This document shows, in pieces, positions 15,041 through 26,345 of a stretch of 64,000 nt of DNA. Position 1 is the stretch's first letter. The number at the start of each line of letters is the position of its first letter. Below the pieces are notes generated by a model that saw nothing but the letters and a program-made list of their open reading frames with translations, was not told where the DNA came from and searched no databases. This DNA is from Sipunculus nudus. Taxonomy: Eukaryota > Annelida > Sipuncula > Golfingiida > Sipunculidae. A program made the position numbers and the translations under genes. The DNA lies in the NCBI GenBank assembly GCA_026874595.1, contig CM049320.1:39432714-39496713 (forward strand), written 5' to 3'.

Positions 15041-15462
15041 TATGGTCAGGGTTATTTCTGTGACCTATGAGGATTTGTGGTGTGAATTTTCAGGGTTATT
15101 TCTGTGACCTATGAGGATTTGTGGTGTGAATGGTCAGGGTTATTTCTGTGACCTATGAGGATTTGTGGTGTGAATGGTCAGGGTTATTTCTGTGACCTAT
15201 GAGGATTTGTGGTGTGAATGGTCAGGGTTATTTCTGTGACCTATGAGGATTTCTGGTGTGAATGGTCAGGGTTATTTCTATGACCTATGAAAATTTGTGG
15301 TGTGAATGGTCAGGGTTATTTCTGACCTATGAGAATTTGTGGTGTGAATGGTCAGGGTTATTTTTGTCCTGTGAGGATTTGTGGTGAGAATGGTCAGGGT
15401 TATTTCTGTGACCTATGAGGATTCGTGGTCTGAATGGTCAGGGTTATCTCTGTGACCTATGA

Positions 15463-16240
15463 ATAGGACTCTGGATCAAAAAAGTAGAACATTAAAATTT
15501 ACAGGAATGATACAGTTACTGGTACATTTATTATTATGTCTCCCCCAAACATTAGGAGAAATGTTGCTTACAGTCCTGTCATTTGTAATATTTCTTATGA
15601 CTGCTGTGATTATTTAAGTACTATAGATTTTCCTAAAATTTGAAACAAATGGTTTTAACCAAAATCTTGGTCGTGTTTGAAAACTGGTGACCTTGATCTT
15701 GATTTTTCTCTGCAGAGGAGCATGAATAATCAAAACTCATATTTAAGGATGCGAGATTGTGATTTTTAATTCTGAACTTGCTATTTCTGTCAGGGATTGA
15801 ACCAGGGACCATCAACATTGTCTGATTGTTAGTGTGATACTTTCCTGATTTTTATATGCACATCTATGACAGGACGTATTATTGCATACCTACAGCCTGT
15901 CTGTCCATTAACTTGATGGATTTTCATGTAATTCACCATAACTACTTACCAATAGATTATCTCCCGCTGAGTTGGATTATGGGCAAAATCCACACATATT
16001 TAATAGGGTCAGAGGTCACAAGGCTACTTTGTGTTGTTTACGAGATAACTTACCAGGAATATGATACAACTCAACCGAAATATTAATCAATATAAGATCT
16101 CACCTAAGTTTGATTTCCTAAGTTTGATTTCCAGCAAAACCAATGCTTATACGAGGTCAAAAGATATGCAACGGGTGTATTATGACCATTTTTGGTGCTC
16201 TTGTTTACACATGACTAACAGAAATGATGAAGGAAGTTGC
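15463..16240. other. Unique AT-rich spacer, no gene seen
   Basis: Sequence between the two tandem arrays. Open frames of 60-84 codons on either strand show no recognisable domain, codon bias or splice context. Confidence 0.6.
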
Positions 16241-17106
16241 ACTAAACTAAGTTCTCAGGTAACTCAGGCCCTAAATAAAGTTCTTATGAACACTGGTAAA
16301 TCAGGAACTAAGTAAAGTTCTTATAAACACTGGTAACTCAGGCCCTAAATAGTTCTTATGAACACTGGTAACTCAGGCCCTAAATAGTTCTTATGAACAC
16401 AGGTAACTCAGGCCCTATATAAAGTTCTTATAAACACAGGTAACTCAGGCCCTAAATAAAGTTCTTATAAACACAGGTAACTCAGGCCCTAAATAAAGTT
16501 CTTATGAACACAGGTAACTCAGGCCCTAAATAAAGTTCTTATAAACACAGGAAACTGAGGCCCTAAATAAAGTTCTTATTAACACAGGCAACTCAGGTCC
16601 TAACTAAAGTTCTTATAAACACAGGTAACTCAGGCCCTAAATAAAGTTCTTATGAACACTGGTAACTCAGGCCCTTAATAAAGTTCTTATGAACACAGGT
16701 GACTCAGGCCCTAAATAAAGTTCTTATGAACACAGGTAACTCAGGCCCTAAATAAAGTTCTTATAAACACAGGAAACTGAGGCCCTAAATAAAGTTCTTA
16801 TTAACACAGGCAACTCAGGTCCTAACTAAAGTTCTTATAAACACAGGTAACTCAGGCCCTAAATAAAGTTCTTATGAACACTGGTAACTCAGGCCCTTAA
16901 TAAAGTTCTTATGAACACAGGTGACTCAGGCCCTAAATAAAGTTCTTATGAACACAGGTAACTCAGGCCCTTAATAAAGTTCTTATGAACACAGGTGACT
17001 CAGGCCCTAAATAAAGTTCTTATGAACACAGGTAACTCAGGCCCTTAATAAAGTTCTTATAAACTCAGGCCCTAAATAAAGATCTTATAAACAAAGGTAA
17101 TTCAGG
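16241..17106 (+). repeat. 37 bp minisatellite, about 23 units
   Basis: Tandem units of about 37 bp built from AAAGTTCTTATGAACAC, then AGGTAACTCAGG, then CCCTAAAT. Early units are shorter or degenerate. Most units carry AATAAAG at the junction and the near-palindrome GTTCTTATGAAC. A 222 bp (6-unit) block is itself repeated: the GAAACTGAGG variant occurs at about 16551 and about 16773, each followed by the TTATTAACACAGGCAACTC variant. Unrelated in sequence to the 44 bp satellite 0.8 kb away. Confidence 0.95.
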
Positions 17107-20100
17107 ATGTGACAGGTGATTTCATACCTTCTGCTGTGACATGGTCTGTCCTTCAGCACATTCAATTCAACTAGTCATGTTGTTACAGTTCAAACCAAGC
17201 ACAGAATTTTATTGGTTTCTTTTCAAATCTGGCACAGTCACTCATTTAGCGGCCTTTTGGTTCAAGATCAATTGCAGTGTTCTTTAATGTGGTTGAAGTT
17301 AGGCACAATAATTTTCATTATGCCTGGAAATATTTACATCTAACTCATGGAGTCACCTTACCTTCAAGTAATGTAGGGGGTTTCAAATAAAATGCAGGTG
17401 ACCACTTTTAATTTACATTTTTGTTCATGTTAACATTGGTCCAATTTTTTTTTCTTAATTTTTTATCTTAAGCAATTCCAAGAGTAAATTCACTGCATTC
17501 CAAAAATGTCATCTTGCATATTGTTAATGCACATTTTCTCACACTGACCAGGCGTATTTTCATTTTCCTATCTCACCAAAAAAATAAGATTCATACAGAG
17601 CTTTTTATAATTTTTATTTTCTATTTTCGAGTTAATGATAACTGCCAATTGATTTAGGTTGTTACATTGCACAATCAATTCTGTTACAATTTTTAGAGCT
17701 AATCATTTCATTCAAAATCCCTCTCTCTTTATAAACAACATTCAAAATGTTACATCAGGGAATATACATATATAAATGTCGTTCATTAGCATGTACATCT
17801 GTACCAGAAATGCACTTGATACAAGTGCAAAATCTTGTAAGAACCTGACTTTTCCCTCACAGAATACCCACAAATAAACACGATTTACAGATGACCATGT
17901 ATTCATCCACATCTGTTTGTAGGTTTGTCTGTTTGTAATCCTGGTAATTCACACCACCATTGATGGATCTCATGACAACTTGTGGGAATATTGATGTTGA
18001 GATAAACATGGAGTTATGTACAGTTTTGTTTCATGATCTACCCAGATATCCATCCTACTTTCTTAGTTTTCACATGTCTTAAACTTTACCGGACTATGCT
18101 CATATCTGGTGGATGAATCTGAGACTGATAAAGAAATTTAAACTAATATAAAATCTGATGTCTGGTGAGATATGTTCTCTCTCCATGTCTTCTTCCCACT
18201 TGCAGTAAATAAGACAAATGTAAGATCTAGGATATAAGTTTCCCTTTATTGTAAGGAAATACTTTTTTAATGTGTTTCATTGACCTAAAAAGGGTAAACC
18301 CCCACAAGTTTTGGACCTTTTTCAAAATGTTAGTACTATAGTAACAAACCCTTCCTATACGCTAATTCTGGATCTACCACCAGGATGCCCAAGTGCTCAC
18401 TGATAACGTAACATGAAATCATGTTATCAGATATCACGTGCCAATATGGCATGGATTAAACACATTTGTGAACCATTATTTGATAACATTATATTATGAA
18501 AACAATACACAGGAACCAATAATACAAAACTGGACAAGACAAAACGACAGACATAAATACTCGGACACTTGCCAAAAAAAAAAACATGGATAACAAATGG
18601 TCAATTATTTGAAAATATTCCCCATTTCAGATTTTCATCTGATCAAAGCTTACAGAAAGGGTAATGTGTAGCTCAAAATCTCACTCAGACACTCTGTTCC
18701 AAGGATCCAAGCATCCATTTGGACATGCAAAATTTCTGGTTGTTGAACAGACAGGGTTTTGTTAAAGTGACTGGCCATTGCAGACTACTTTAAAAAAGAG
18801 AGTCATATTATAAACACTGGCAAATAACCCTCAGATTTTACTCTAAGGAGAAAAGCATATATTTGACCCAATATTTAATCATATGGTGTGAAAATGACGT
18901 AAAAGAAACAAAATTTAATTTTATACAACCTTGAAAGCCCTGATCTTATCATAATAAAAAACTGATGGAGATGGTATAATCTGAAAGTCCTGGACTGTTA
19001 ACGGTTCATTTCATAAACATGACAGTATTTATGATATCACACACTTTCAAGTAATATTTCTCCTATTCACATTTTTTTAGAGGCCTTATATTTATTTTTC
19101 ATTTTCTCCATAAAAATCAAATTCGTACCATATCCCTCATGTATAAAATCAGGTGTCATGTTTGTAAACACATGCTTGTAAGAACTGTACTAAATACCAA
19201 CATAATTGGTGCTTGGAAGTCTCATTCATATGTACCTGAATAACAGCTGTCATTTTATACAGAACATACCTGCATCCTATTGTATTGGAATAGTTAAGTT
19301 ACAAAGTGTATTGAAAATTTGGGAGATTTATAGAACATATATATGATATGATATCTGTGTTGAATTTGTATTGGTGGGAGACAAGCCTATCAGGCCGAGG
19401 CCCAGAGGGGCCAATAAGAAGGCAATGCAACATTAGCTGGTTCATAATATCTTTATTAAATGGCCATGCATGTTAACAGCACAACCAACCATGTACAGTC
19501 AATCTATTTTCAAGAAGTACTCACATAAATTATGATGCTTCTGGATTTCTTTCTGGGGCATTGCAGCCATTGCGCAACCAAGTACATATGAGTGTTGGGA
19601 TGATATGAGCCCACTTTGTGAAATCAATGCAAGTCATATCACCCACAGGTTGTGGTATGAACCTTCAATGGAATGTTGTTTCATGTATGCAGGGGGTTTG
19701 GTATCTGGTTGATAATATGCCTTGCTGGTTGATAAATTCATGGTTCAAATGATATATGCCCTGATAACATGAACCCTGATCATCTGTGTGGTTTTTGTAA
19801 ACACGTATTCTATGTCATAAGAGTGTGTTCATAACATGGTCATGAATCAAGAAATAATACCTTCATAGGCAAATCTGTACACTGAAGTGTTCACACGCAC
19901 ACGTTGATTCTGAAACATGGCCTCTTAATATTAGGCACATGTTCCAAGTTGAAATTATATTAAGAATATTTTTCATCAAAATACTTTTGACCAACTGACC
20001 CAACTATGAACTCTATGCAACCTTAATCGCATATTCAATCAATGAATAATCCTGTTTCAATGTAAAGAGTCAATCGCCCGACAAGAGAAAAATTTGCATA

Positions 20101-20819
20101 ATTTGGGCAACACTCCCAACAGAACACATGTAGTCTGTACCAGTATCTGTGTCCAAATGTTTTTCTGGGATATTTTTATTGAAAGGAGACAAAGAAAAGA
20201 GACAGTATAAAAGGTTCCAGGCCAAACATTGCAGGAGCTATTCTGCCGACTGAGTGAATAATAATGGCTTGACTTGAATTTAATTCATATGAGACAAATA
20301 ATCTAAAATATGGCAAAACACTTCACAGTGATTGAGCTACATTCATTACTGGAGCACAGAGATATAGCAATTCCAACCGATGATGTCAGTCAATGCAACA
20401 TTTTACGACATCACTGTTGTCTTAAAAACAGCTCTCGCAACCGTATGCATGGAAAAGCCTTCTGTGTAAGAGTGCTTTGGGGGCTCATTAGCATTATTAG
20501 GTCAAAGGGGTGGAGAATATGAGCTGTGCTGGTTATCTGTAGATCAACTGAAATTCTTATTGTACCCAATAGCTGAACAGGTTGGACTTCTTCATGTTTT
20601 GTATTGGGTTTTGTATTTTGTGGAAATACTTAATGGACACATAAAAAACATTTAATGATGTAAAAAAAAAATATTATTTATCTGAAAACTAACATGAAAG
20701 TATTAATATTTAAAAACTCTTCATGAAAGAGTACTTACCTTCCACGATATAACCCAGACAACCCAATATGTTTAATATTTACTGCATCAGCATATATACA
20801 ATAGTTTTGATATATATTC

Positions 20820-20871
<52 letters not shown>

Positions 20872-21148
20872 ATTACAATTACTACAGGTTATTCTATCTA
20901 AACCTCATTTAACATGCTTTGCCCCCCCCCCCCAGTTTATACTGAAAGAGCTCATCTTTCCGCAATGAATTTCCACTATAATAATTTATCTGCCTATGAA
21001 CCAATCAGAAATTATGTCTTAGTCTCTGTGTTTTACTGTTGAATACTATCAAGGTGTGTTGATGACATGCAGATTTCTGTGTGAAATAAGTACAATAGAC
21101 AATTTGATAACTCTTGGGTATAAAATTAAGTGATAAGGTGAAATGAGA
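17107..21148. other. Non-coding AT-rich region, no convincing gene
   Basis: About 4 kb without an open frame that resembles a protein. A TATAAAAG at 20206-20213 lies about 100 bp upstream of a 70-codon plus-strand frame (20310-20522), but that protein has no recognisable feature, so I do not call a gene. A (TA)n run lies at 20828-20866 and a C12 run at 20922-20933. Confidence 0.6.
20828..20866. repeat. (TA)n microsatellite
   Basis: Uninterrupted TA dinucleotides for about 39 bp. Confidence 0.95.
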
Positions 21149-22290
21149 ACTAGAATACGGGTAGTCGACAAGCGACTATGTGTATCCGCCTAAATCAGAG
21201 TGGAACGGGTGAAGTGGGGCATGGATTGAGTGGCAAGGGGGAATAGAGTGAAGTGTTGCATATTAGCATGGATGTCTGCAGCCAAATTGTGTATGTAGGT
21301 TGCGCCACCTACCACAAAATCCAGAAAGCCATCCAAGTTGTATACATATGCAAAATTTAAGGCAGATAAGTAAAACCACCACATGTATATGAGTGATTTT
21401 TGCCCTTGGCAGACAAACAGATGGATGCTGTGCAAAAAAGGTTGCAGGTGGCGCCACCAGTTTTGCGTATGATAAAGAGCTATGTGAGAACTATACACAT
21501 GCAAAACTTTGGCCCAATCGGCCCAAGATATGAGCTTGGATATCTGCTGCATAAACTAGAATGTACGTGGCGCCACCTGTCATAAAATCAAGAGAGCTGT
21601 CGGGGATGTATAAACCTGCAAAATTTTAGGCAGATATGTCAAACCACTGCCGAGATATGAGTGATTTTATCCCATTACAGACAAATAGATGGGAGCTGTG
21701 CAAAAATGGCTGCAGGTGGCGCTACCAGTTTTGTGTATGATAAAGAGCTATGTGAGATCTATACACATGCAAAAGTTTGGCCCAATCCGTCAAACGGTTC
21801 CCGAGATATGAGCTTGGATGTCTGCAGCATAAACGTGAATATAGGTGGTGCCACCTGTCATAAATATACGCATGCCGAATTTCAGGTGAATTAGTCAAAC
21901 CACTGCAGAGATATGAGTGATTTTAACCCAAGGCAGACGAACAGATAGACACTGTGCAAACATGGTTGCATGTAGCGCCACCATTTTTTGTGTATGTTAT
22001 AAAGCTCTCCAAGGGCTACATTTGTGCAAAAAATTTTCCTGATCGGTCAAACGGTTCCCGAGATATGTGGGTTTATATGTGGAAACAGACGCACAAATGG
22101 ACGCAGAGCGCAGAGGAAAGGTCAGAGGTCAAAACAAAATTGGGCCGCAGCAGTTCACATGTGACCCAAACATAATCCCGGGTTTCGTAAAATTCCGCCC
22201 AGCGGTTACAGAGGAGTTCTCCGGACACCTACGCAGCGGCGGCGGCCTGAAAACATAGTATCCACAAAACTCTGTTTTGGAGGATACAAT
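21149..22290 (+). mobile_element. Modular non-autonomous element, GTATCCGCC termini (copy 1)
   Basis: Begins ACTAGAATACGGGTAG, has GTATCCGCC near 21181, and ends in GGAGGATACAAT after a GCGGCGGCGG stretch. The second copy at 30175-31090 ends in GGCGGATACAAT, the inverse of the start. Inside are about five modules of 120-150 bp, each centred on GGTGGCGCCACC or a variant (perfect at 21447-21458; variants near 21568, 21715, 21845 and 21975). Recurring phrases are GATATGAG, CATGCAAAA and AAACGGTTCCCGAGATATG. No transposase frame. The class is uncertain; a terminal-inverted-repeat DNA element is the likeliest. Confidence 0.75.
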
Positions 22291-23099
22291 AATTAACTGG
22301 TAGACAAGAGCTATTCCCAACCAACAGCCACATGTAAAGAAGACAAAAACTAAGTCAGGTTTTTTCAGGTTTTGCAAAGGATTCATTTTCGCATTCTCAC
22401 TACTATGTAGTAATGTTATTATATAAATTAATATTTACTATGCTCAAGAAATCTAACAATTTGATGAAAACCAAAGAGAACTTTGAACTAACAGTTATTT
22501 ATTTAGTGGCAAATTATATATAAAAGATCTCATATTATGTGTAACATCATTCTTTGATTGACAGGTGTTATCATTTATAATATCAGTCTTTTGCTATCTT
22601 CGCTATAGACATGGATAACATTCTCAAAAGGCACATGAAGCTATACAATAAGAATCACCTGAATAGCTATTCACCTCTGTAGGTTGGGACCTTTATACAC
22701 AATGATTCATTTTAGCAATAATTTCCCTTTCACAAATATTGTAAATTTTGAAACCTCGTGAAAAGGCCAACCCCGATAGTCTTTGTGAGAGCACTGTTGC
22801 TATAGGAACGGAGATGAACAAGGAAACTAGTTTCCCCATATACAGCGTTTAATGTCATGCATCTTCAGGTTGCTATGGAGACTATCCTCCCTCTCCTTTT
22901 AAGCCATCGTGACTTCTTCATGTGGGGCAGCTGTAGACTGGACAGTGTCCGCACATCTGAAAAAAGTGAAAAGATATTCCGTCTTGTGATCAACTCTCAA
23001 CCTGTCACACATATAACTAATAAATAATAGTGGCCATGGACCATGCAATCAGCTGAATTCAAGGAATGTTGAACAATGAGCAAAATGATTGCCAGAGTG
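22291..23099. other. Spacer with one candidate minus-strand terminal exon
   Basis: Mostly unique DNA. About 100 bp near 22670-22770 (CACCTCTGTAGGTTG... CCTTTCACAAA) recurs diverged at 36410-36510. The GC-richer stretch at 22850-22960 is described separately. Confidence 0.5.
22899..22956 (-). CDS. Candidate terminal exon (unassigned)
   Basis: On the minus strand, a good pyrimidine tract ending TTTTTTCAG meets a locally GC-rich stretch. If entered with two carried bases it reads 18 codons (CADTVQSTAAPHEEVTMA) to TAA. An ATTAAA polyadenylation-like hexamer follows about 46 bases downstream (22848-22853). Phase is compatible with a cryptic donor inside exon 7 of the oxidoreductase (CAAAG|GTATAT, exon base 28174), which would make it an alternative 3' end of that gene. 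A second frame, entered with one carried base, is also open for about 30 codons, so the reading frame is undecided. It could instead be chance or part of another gene. Confidence 0.25.
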
Positions 23100-23875
23100 C
23101 CAAAAAGTCATGAATTTTGTGAAGAGTCCTTAGAAATGTCTGGTTTATGAGAAAACTCTCGAAGACGGATTGACATGCCAAATTTCAGACCAATACCTTG
23201 AATCACTCCTAAAATATGAGCAATTTTCACCCAAAAAACATGTATGGATAGACGCCACAAGAAAACTATTGAAGATGGCACCTCCAGTCTTGAGTACAAT
23301 ATGGAGGAGTCCAAGGTCTATTGGTATGAACCAATTCAGGCCAATACAGCGAATCACTAGTGAGAAAAGTGCTTTTTTTTAATTCTACAAAACCAGGAAA
23401 AAAGGTGGCGCCACTTGTCTGGCTTATGAGAAAACTTTCCAAGATGAATGGACATGCTAGATTTCATACCAATATCTTGAACCATTCCTGAGATGAGCAA
23501 TTTTCACCAAGAGCACATGTACAGATGGATGCATCAGGAAAATGATTGCAGGTGGCTCCACCAGTCTTGTTTACGAGACGTAGGTGTAGAGGATCCATGA
23601 ATATGCACATAATAACCCAATATATTGAAGAACCACTAAGACATACAGATGGTGAATGCACAGATGGACACTATGCAAAAAGTATTGTAGGTGGTGCCAC
23701 CAGTCGCAATTATGAGATAAGAGAGATCCAAGGTCTATGGACATGCAGACTTTCAGCACAAAACATTCAGCCACTCTTGAGATACGGGCTGTTATCTCAA
23801 AGACACCCAGATTCATACTGTACAGAAAGGATTGCTCATGGTGCCACCTGTCTTTGTTAGGCATAACAACATAGG
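23100..23875 (+). mobile_element. Modular GGTGGCGCCACC element, second subfamily
   Basis: Modules of about 150-200 bp with the phrases TTATGAGAAAACTTTCCAAGA, GACATGCCAAATTTCAGACC, CAATTTTCACC and CACATGTACAGATGGA. Palindrome variants lie near 23405, 23551, 23692 and 23838. The same modules recur at about 33700-34150 inside the intron 3 element. No clear termini or coding capacity. Confidence 0.65.
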
Positions 23876-23879
23876 TGAA

Positions 23880-24275
23880 GGAACAACTATGCTGGGTTTC
23901 TTAAAGATGGGACCAAGGGTCTCAGAGGAGTTCTCTGGAAACTAAAGCAGAGTTTTTGTATCACATTTTAATTATTCTGGGGGGTACTCACAAGACCCAT
24001 AGCTTGGAGGATATGGGTAACAGAGACCTAATTTCAGAATATCAGAGACCTTATTTCAGGTTATCAAGGAGATTATCATGGACCTCCCTGTATGTCAAGT
24101 TAGAAGATTCCAGGTCTAGCGGTTATGATTTGTTCCCTGTTAACAGATGACAGCTTCTTTGAAGGTATCAAAAAAAGAGAAAAAAATTCGTAAAAATTGA
24201 AAAAGTACAGGTGGCACCACCAGTTTGCAGGAACTGATGGAACACTCCATGATCAATATTCATGCAAAACTAGAT
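23880..24275 (+). repeat. Dispersed repeat X, 5' part (split by an insertion)
   Basis: Contains GGGTAACAGAGACCTAATTTCAG, AAGGAGATTATCATGGACC and then CAGGTGGCACCACCAGTTTG. Similar copies lie at 47480-47610 and 62090-62375, with a further relative at 56225-56770. It breaks off after CATGATCAATATTCATGCAAAAC and resumes at about 26149, after a 1.9 kb element. Confidence 0.7.
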
Positions 24276-26148
24276 GTGTCGGAACGACACGAATGCCCCC
24301 GCCTGGGGCAAATTAGAACATTTGTTGAATTTTGTAAAACTTTTTAAGTTCAGGAAGTGTTTTTATGGTCCAAAGTAGGTCAACAAGGGCAAAATGCAAA
24401 CTTGATCTGTAAAGGGTCATTATCAAGCAACAAACCAAAAATCAGGCCAGTATCTGCAGGCATTGTGATAAAAAGTCCATATATGTGCATTTTTCATGAA
24501 AATTTGTGTCTTTCATGAAATTTTCTATGTTCAGGATCTGTCATATGGTAAAAAATAGGTTAACTGGGACGAAATGCGAACTCGATCTGTAAGTGGTCAT
24601 TATGCGCCCACAGACCAAACATTAGGCCAGTATCTGTAAGTATTGCATTGCGAAACTAGAATATTAGCAAAAGTTGATAATCATTTATAAAATTAAATTG
24701 GAGAGGTATATACCATGTTTCATAACAATCCACCAAATGCTTCCTGAGAAATAAGCTCCTAAGTTTTTTTTCTATACTAAGCTCTGTGACCTTGAAAAGT
24801 AGGTCAAGATCACCCATCTTTGAACTTGACCAAGATTTTGTAAATATAATGCAATAGCACTGAAGAAATGAAGTTCCTGTGTTGAATACCTTTGGAGATA
24901 TCCTGCACAAAAGGCCAAAATTGAAAAAATCCGATAAAATTTCATTAAATAATCAGAAATTGCAAGTGGCGCCACCAAAATTGTGCAGCACATACAGACC
25001 ATCAGTCCCAATGGTCATAATAAGTTTTGTGAAAATCCACACATGGAGTGTTTTTCTATAATCAGCTCTAAAATGTAGAAAAATGGGTCAAGGTCACCCA
25101 TCTTCGAACTTGACCGAGATTTTATCGATATACATCTTTCACTGATGAAATAAAATTCCAACGGTGAATCCTTTTAGAGATATCCCGCTCACAAGGTAAA
25201 AGTTAACAGACGCGGAACGGACGGACGGACGGACAGACACCGGACAGACAGATGGACAGACTGACAGCTTGGGTGACAACAATAGCCCATCAGCCTATGA
25301 GCTAAGGGCTAAAAACGGCTGTACATGTGTATTTGTCATGAAAATTTCTATTTTTCATGAATTTTTCTAAGTTTAGGAGCCGTAAAACGGTCAAAAGTAG
25401 GTCAACCGGGACAAAACGCAAACTCGATCTGTAACTGGTCATTATCTGCCCACACACCAAAAATCAGGCCAATATCTGGAGGCATTGCGAAAAAAAGTCC
25501 GTACATGTGTATTTGTCATGAAAATTTCTATTTTTCATGAAACTTTCTAAGTTTAGGAGCCGTAAAACGGTCAAAAGTAGGTCAACCGGGACGAAACGCG
25601 AACTCGATCTGTAACTGGTCATTATCTGCCCACACAAAAAATCAGGCCAATATCTGGAGGCATTGCGAAAAAAAGTCCGTACATGTGTATTTGTCATGAA
25701 AATTTCTATTTTTCATGAAATTTTCTAAGTTTAGGAGCCGTAAAACGGTCAAAAGTAGGTCAACCGGGACAAAACACGAACTCGATCTGTAACTGGTCAT
25801 TATCTGCCCACACACCAAAATTCAGGCCAATATCTGCAGGCACTGCGAAAAAAAGTCCGTACATGTGTATTTGTCATGAAAATTTCTATTTTTCATGAAA
25901 TTTTCTAAGTTTAGGAGCCGTAAAACGGTCAAAAGTAGGTCAACCGGGACGAAACGCGAACTCGATCTGTAACTGGTCATTATCTGACCACACACCAAAA
26001 ATCAGGCCAATATCTGCAGGCATTGCGAAAAAAAGTCCGTACAACTGTTTGATTTCGGAATGACGGAATGACGGAATGACAGAATGACGGAATGTCGGAC
26101 ATGGGTAAAACTATATGCCCCGGCCACTTTGTGGCGGGGGCATAAAAA
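24276..26148. mobile_element. Inserted element with TGCCCCCGCC inverted ends
   Basis: Left end carries AATGCCCCCGCC (about 24292-24303) and right end GGCGGGGGCATAAAA (about 26132-26146), which are inverted relative to each other. Copies of repeat X at 47 kb and 62 kb read straight through the equivalent point (GCATGCAAAGAATCATG), so they act as empty sites. The interior holds 179 bp tandem repeats, a secondary block at 24650-25320 with GTGGCGCCACC, AGGTCAAGGTCACCC and a GACGGACGGACG tract, and a CGGAATGA octamer repeat near 26056-26096. No coding capacity. Confidence 0.75.
25322..26042 (+). repeat. 179 bp tandem repeat, 4 units
   Basis: Four near-identical units beginning ACATGTGTATTTGTCATG at about 25323, 25502, 25680 and 25860, with TAGGAGCCGTAAAACGGTC in the middle. 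Two more diverged units sit at 24330-24650, separated from the four by about 670 bp of other repeat sequence. Open frames across this block are artefacts. Confidence 0.9.
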
Positions 26149-26345
26149 CATGGTGATCAAGGCAGTAGTTATTCAGGTACTGAAGTTTTTGTATCCAATT
26201 TTTTATTATTCTGGGGGTACTTACGAGACCCATAGCTCGGAGAAATTGGGTAGCAGAGACCTAATTTCAAGTTTCTAAGGAGATTTTTTCATGGACCTTC
26301 CTAGATGTCAAGTTAGATGACTTTCAGTCAGCTGAGCTAAAAATT
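26149..26345 (+). repeat. Dispersed repeat X, 3' part
   Basis: Resumes ACATGGTGATCAAGG and continues with TTATTATTCTGGGGGTACTTACGAG and CCTAATTTC, as in the 62.2 kb copy. Confidence 0.7.

Larger units (their letters stand above)
1..15462 (+). repeat. Satellite array of 42-44 bp G/T-rich monomers
   Basis: Head-to-tail array of about 350 monomers, already running at base 1 and ending near 15462, where unique sequence starts. The usual monomer is 44 bp. It begins GTCAGGGTTATTTCTG, continues TGACCTATGAGGAT and ends TTGTGGTGTGAATG. A common 42 bp variant lacks one TG (TTTCTGACCTGTGAGG). The plus strand is very poor in C (about 4 of 44) and rich in G and T. Nearly every unit contains TGACCT. Local variants (CAGGATTCTTTCTGTCC, TTAATGGTGAG, GTCATGGATATTT, CTATCAGG) recur in the same order, which shows higher-order organisation. 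No gene is seen: the short open frames occur only where consecutive 42 bp units stay in frame. Confidence 0.98.

Noticed and set aside
1-15462. Telomere-like TTAGGGTTA in some monomers
   Set aside because: Occurs only in a GTTAGGGTTA variant of the monomer; there is no tandem TTAGGG.
1-17106. CRISPR-like array
   Set aside because: Direct repeats without unique spacers, in a eukaryotic context.
25464-25697. 77-codon minus-strand frame with an internal duplicate
   Set aside because: Falls in the 179 bp tandem repeat; the duplication is simply the repeat unit.
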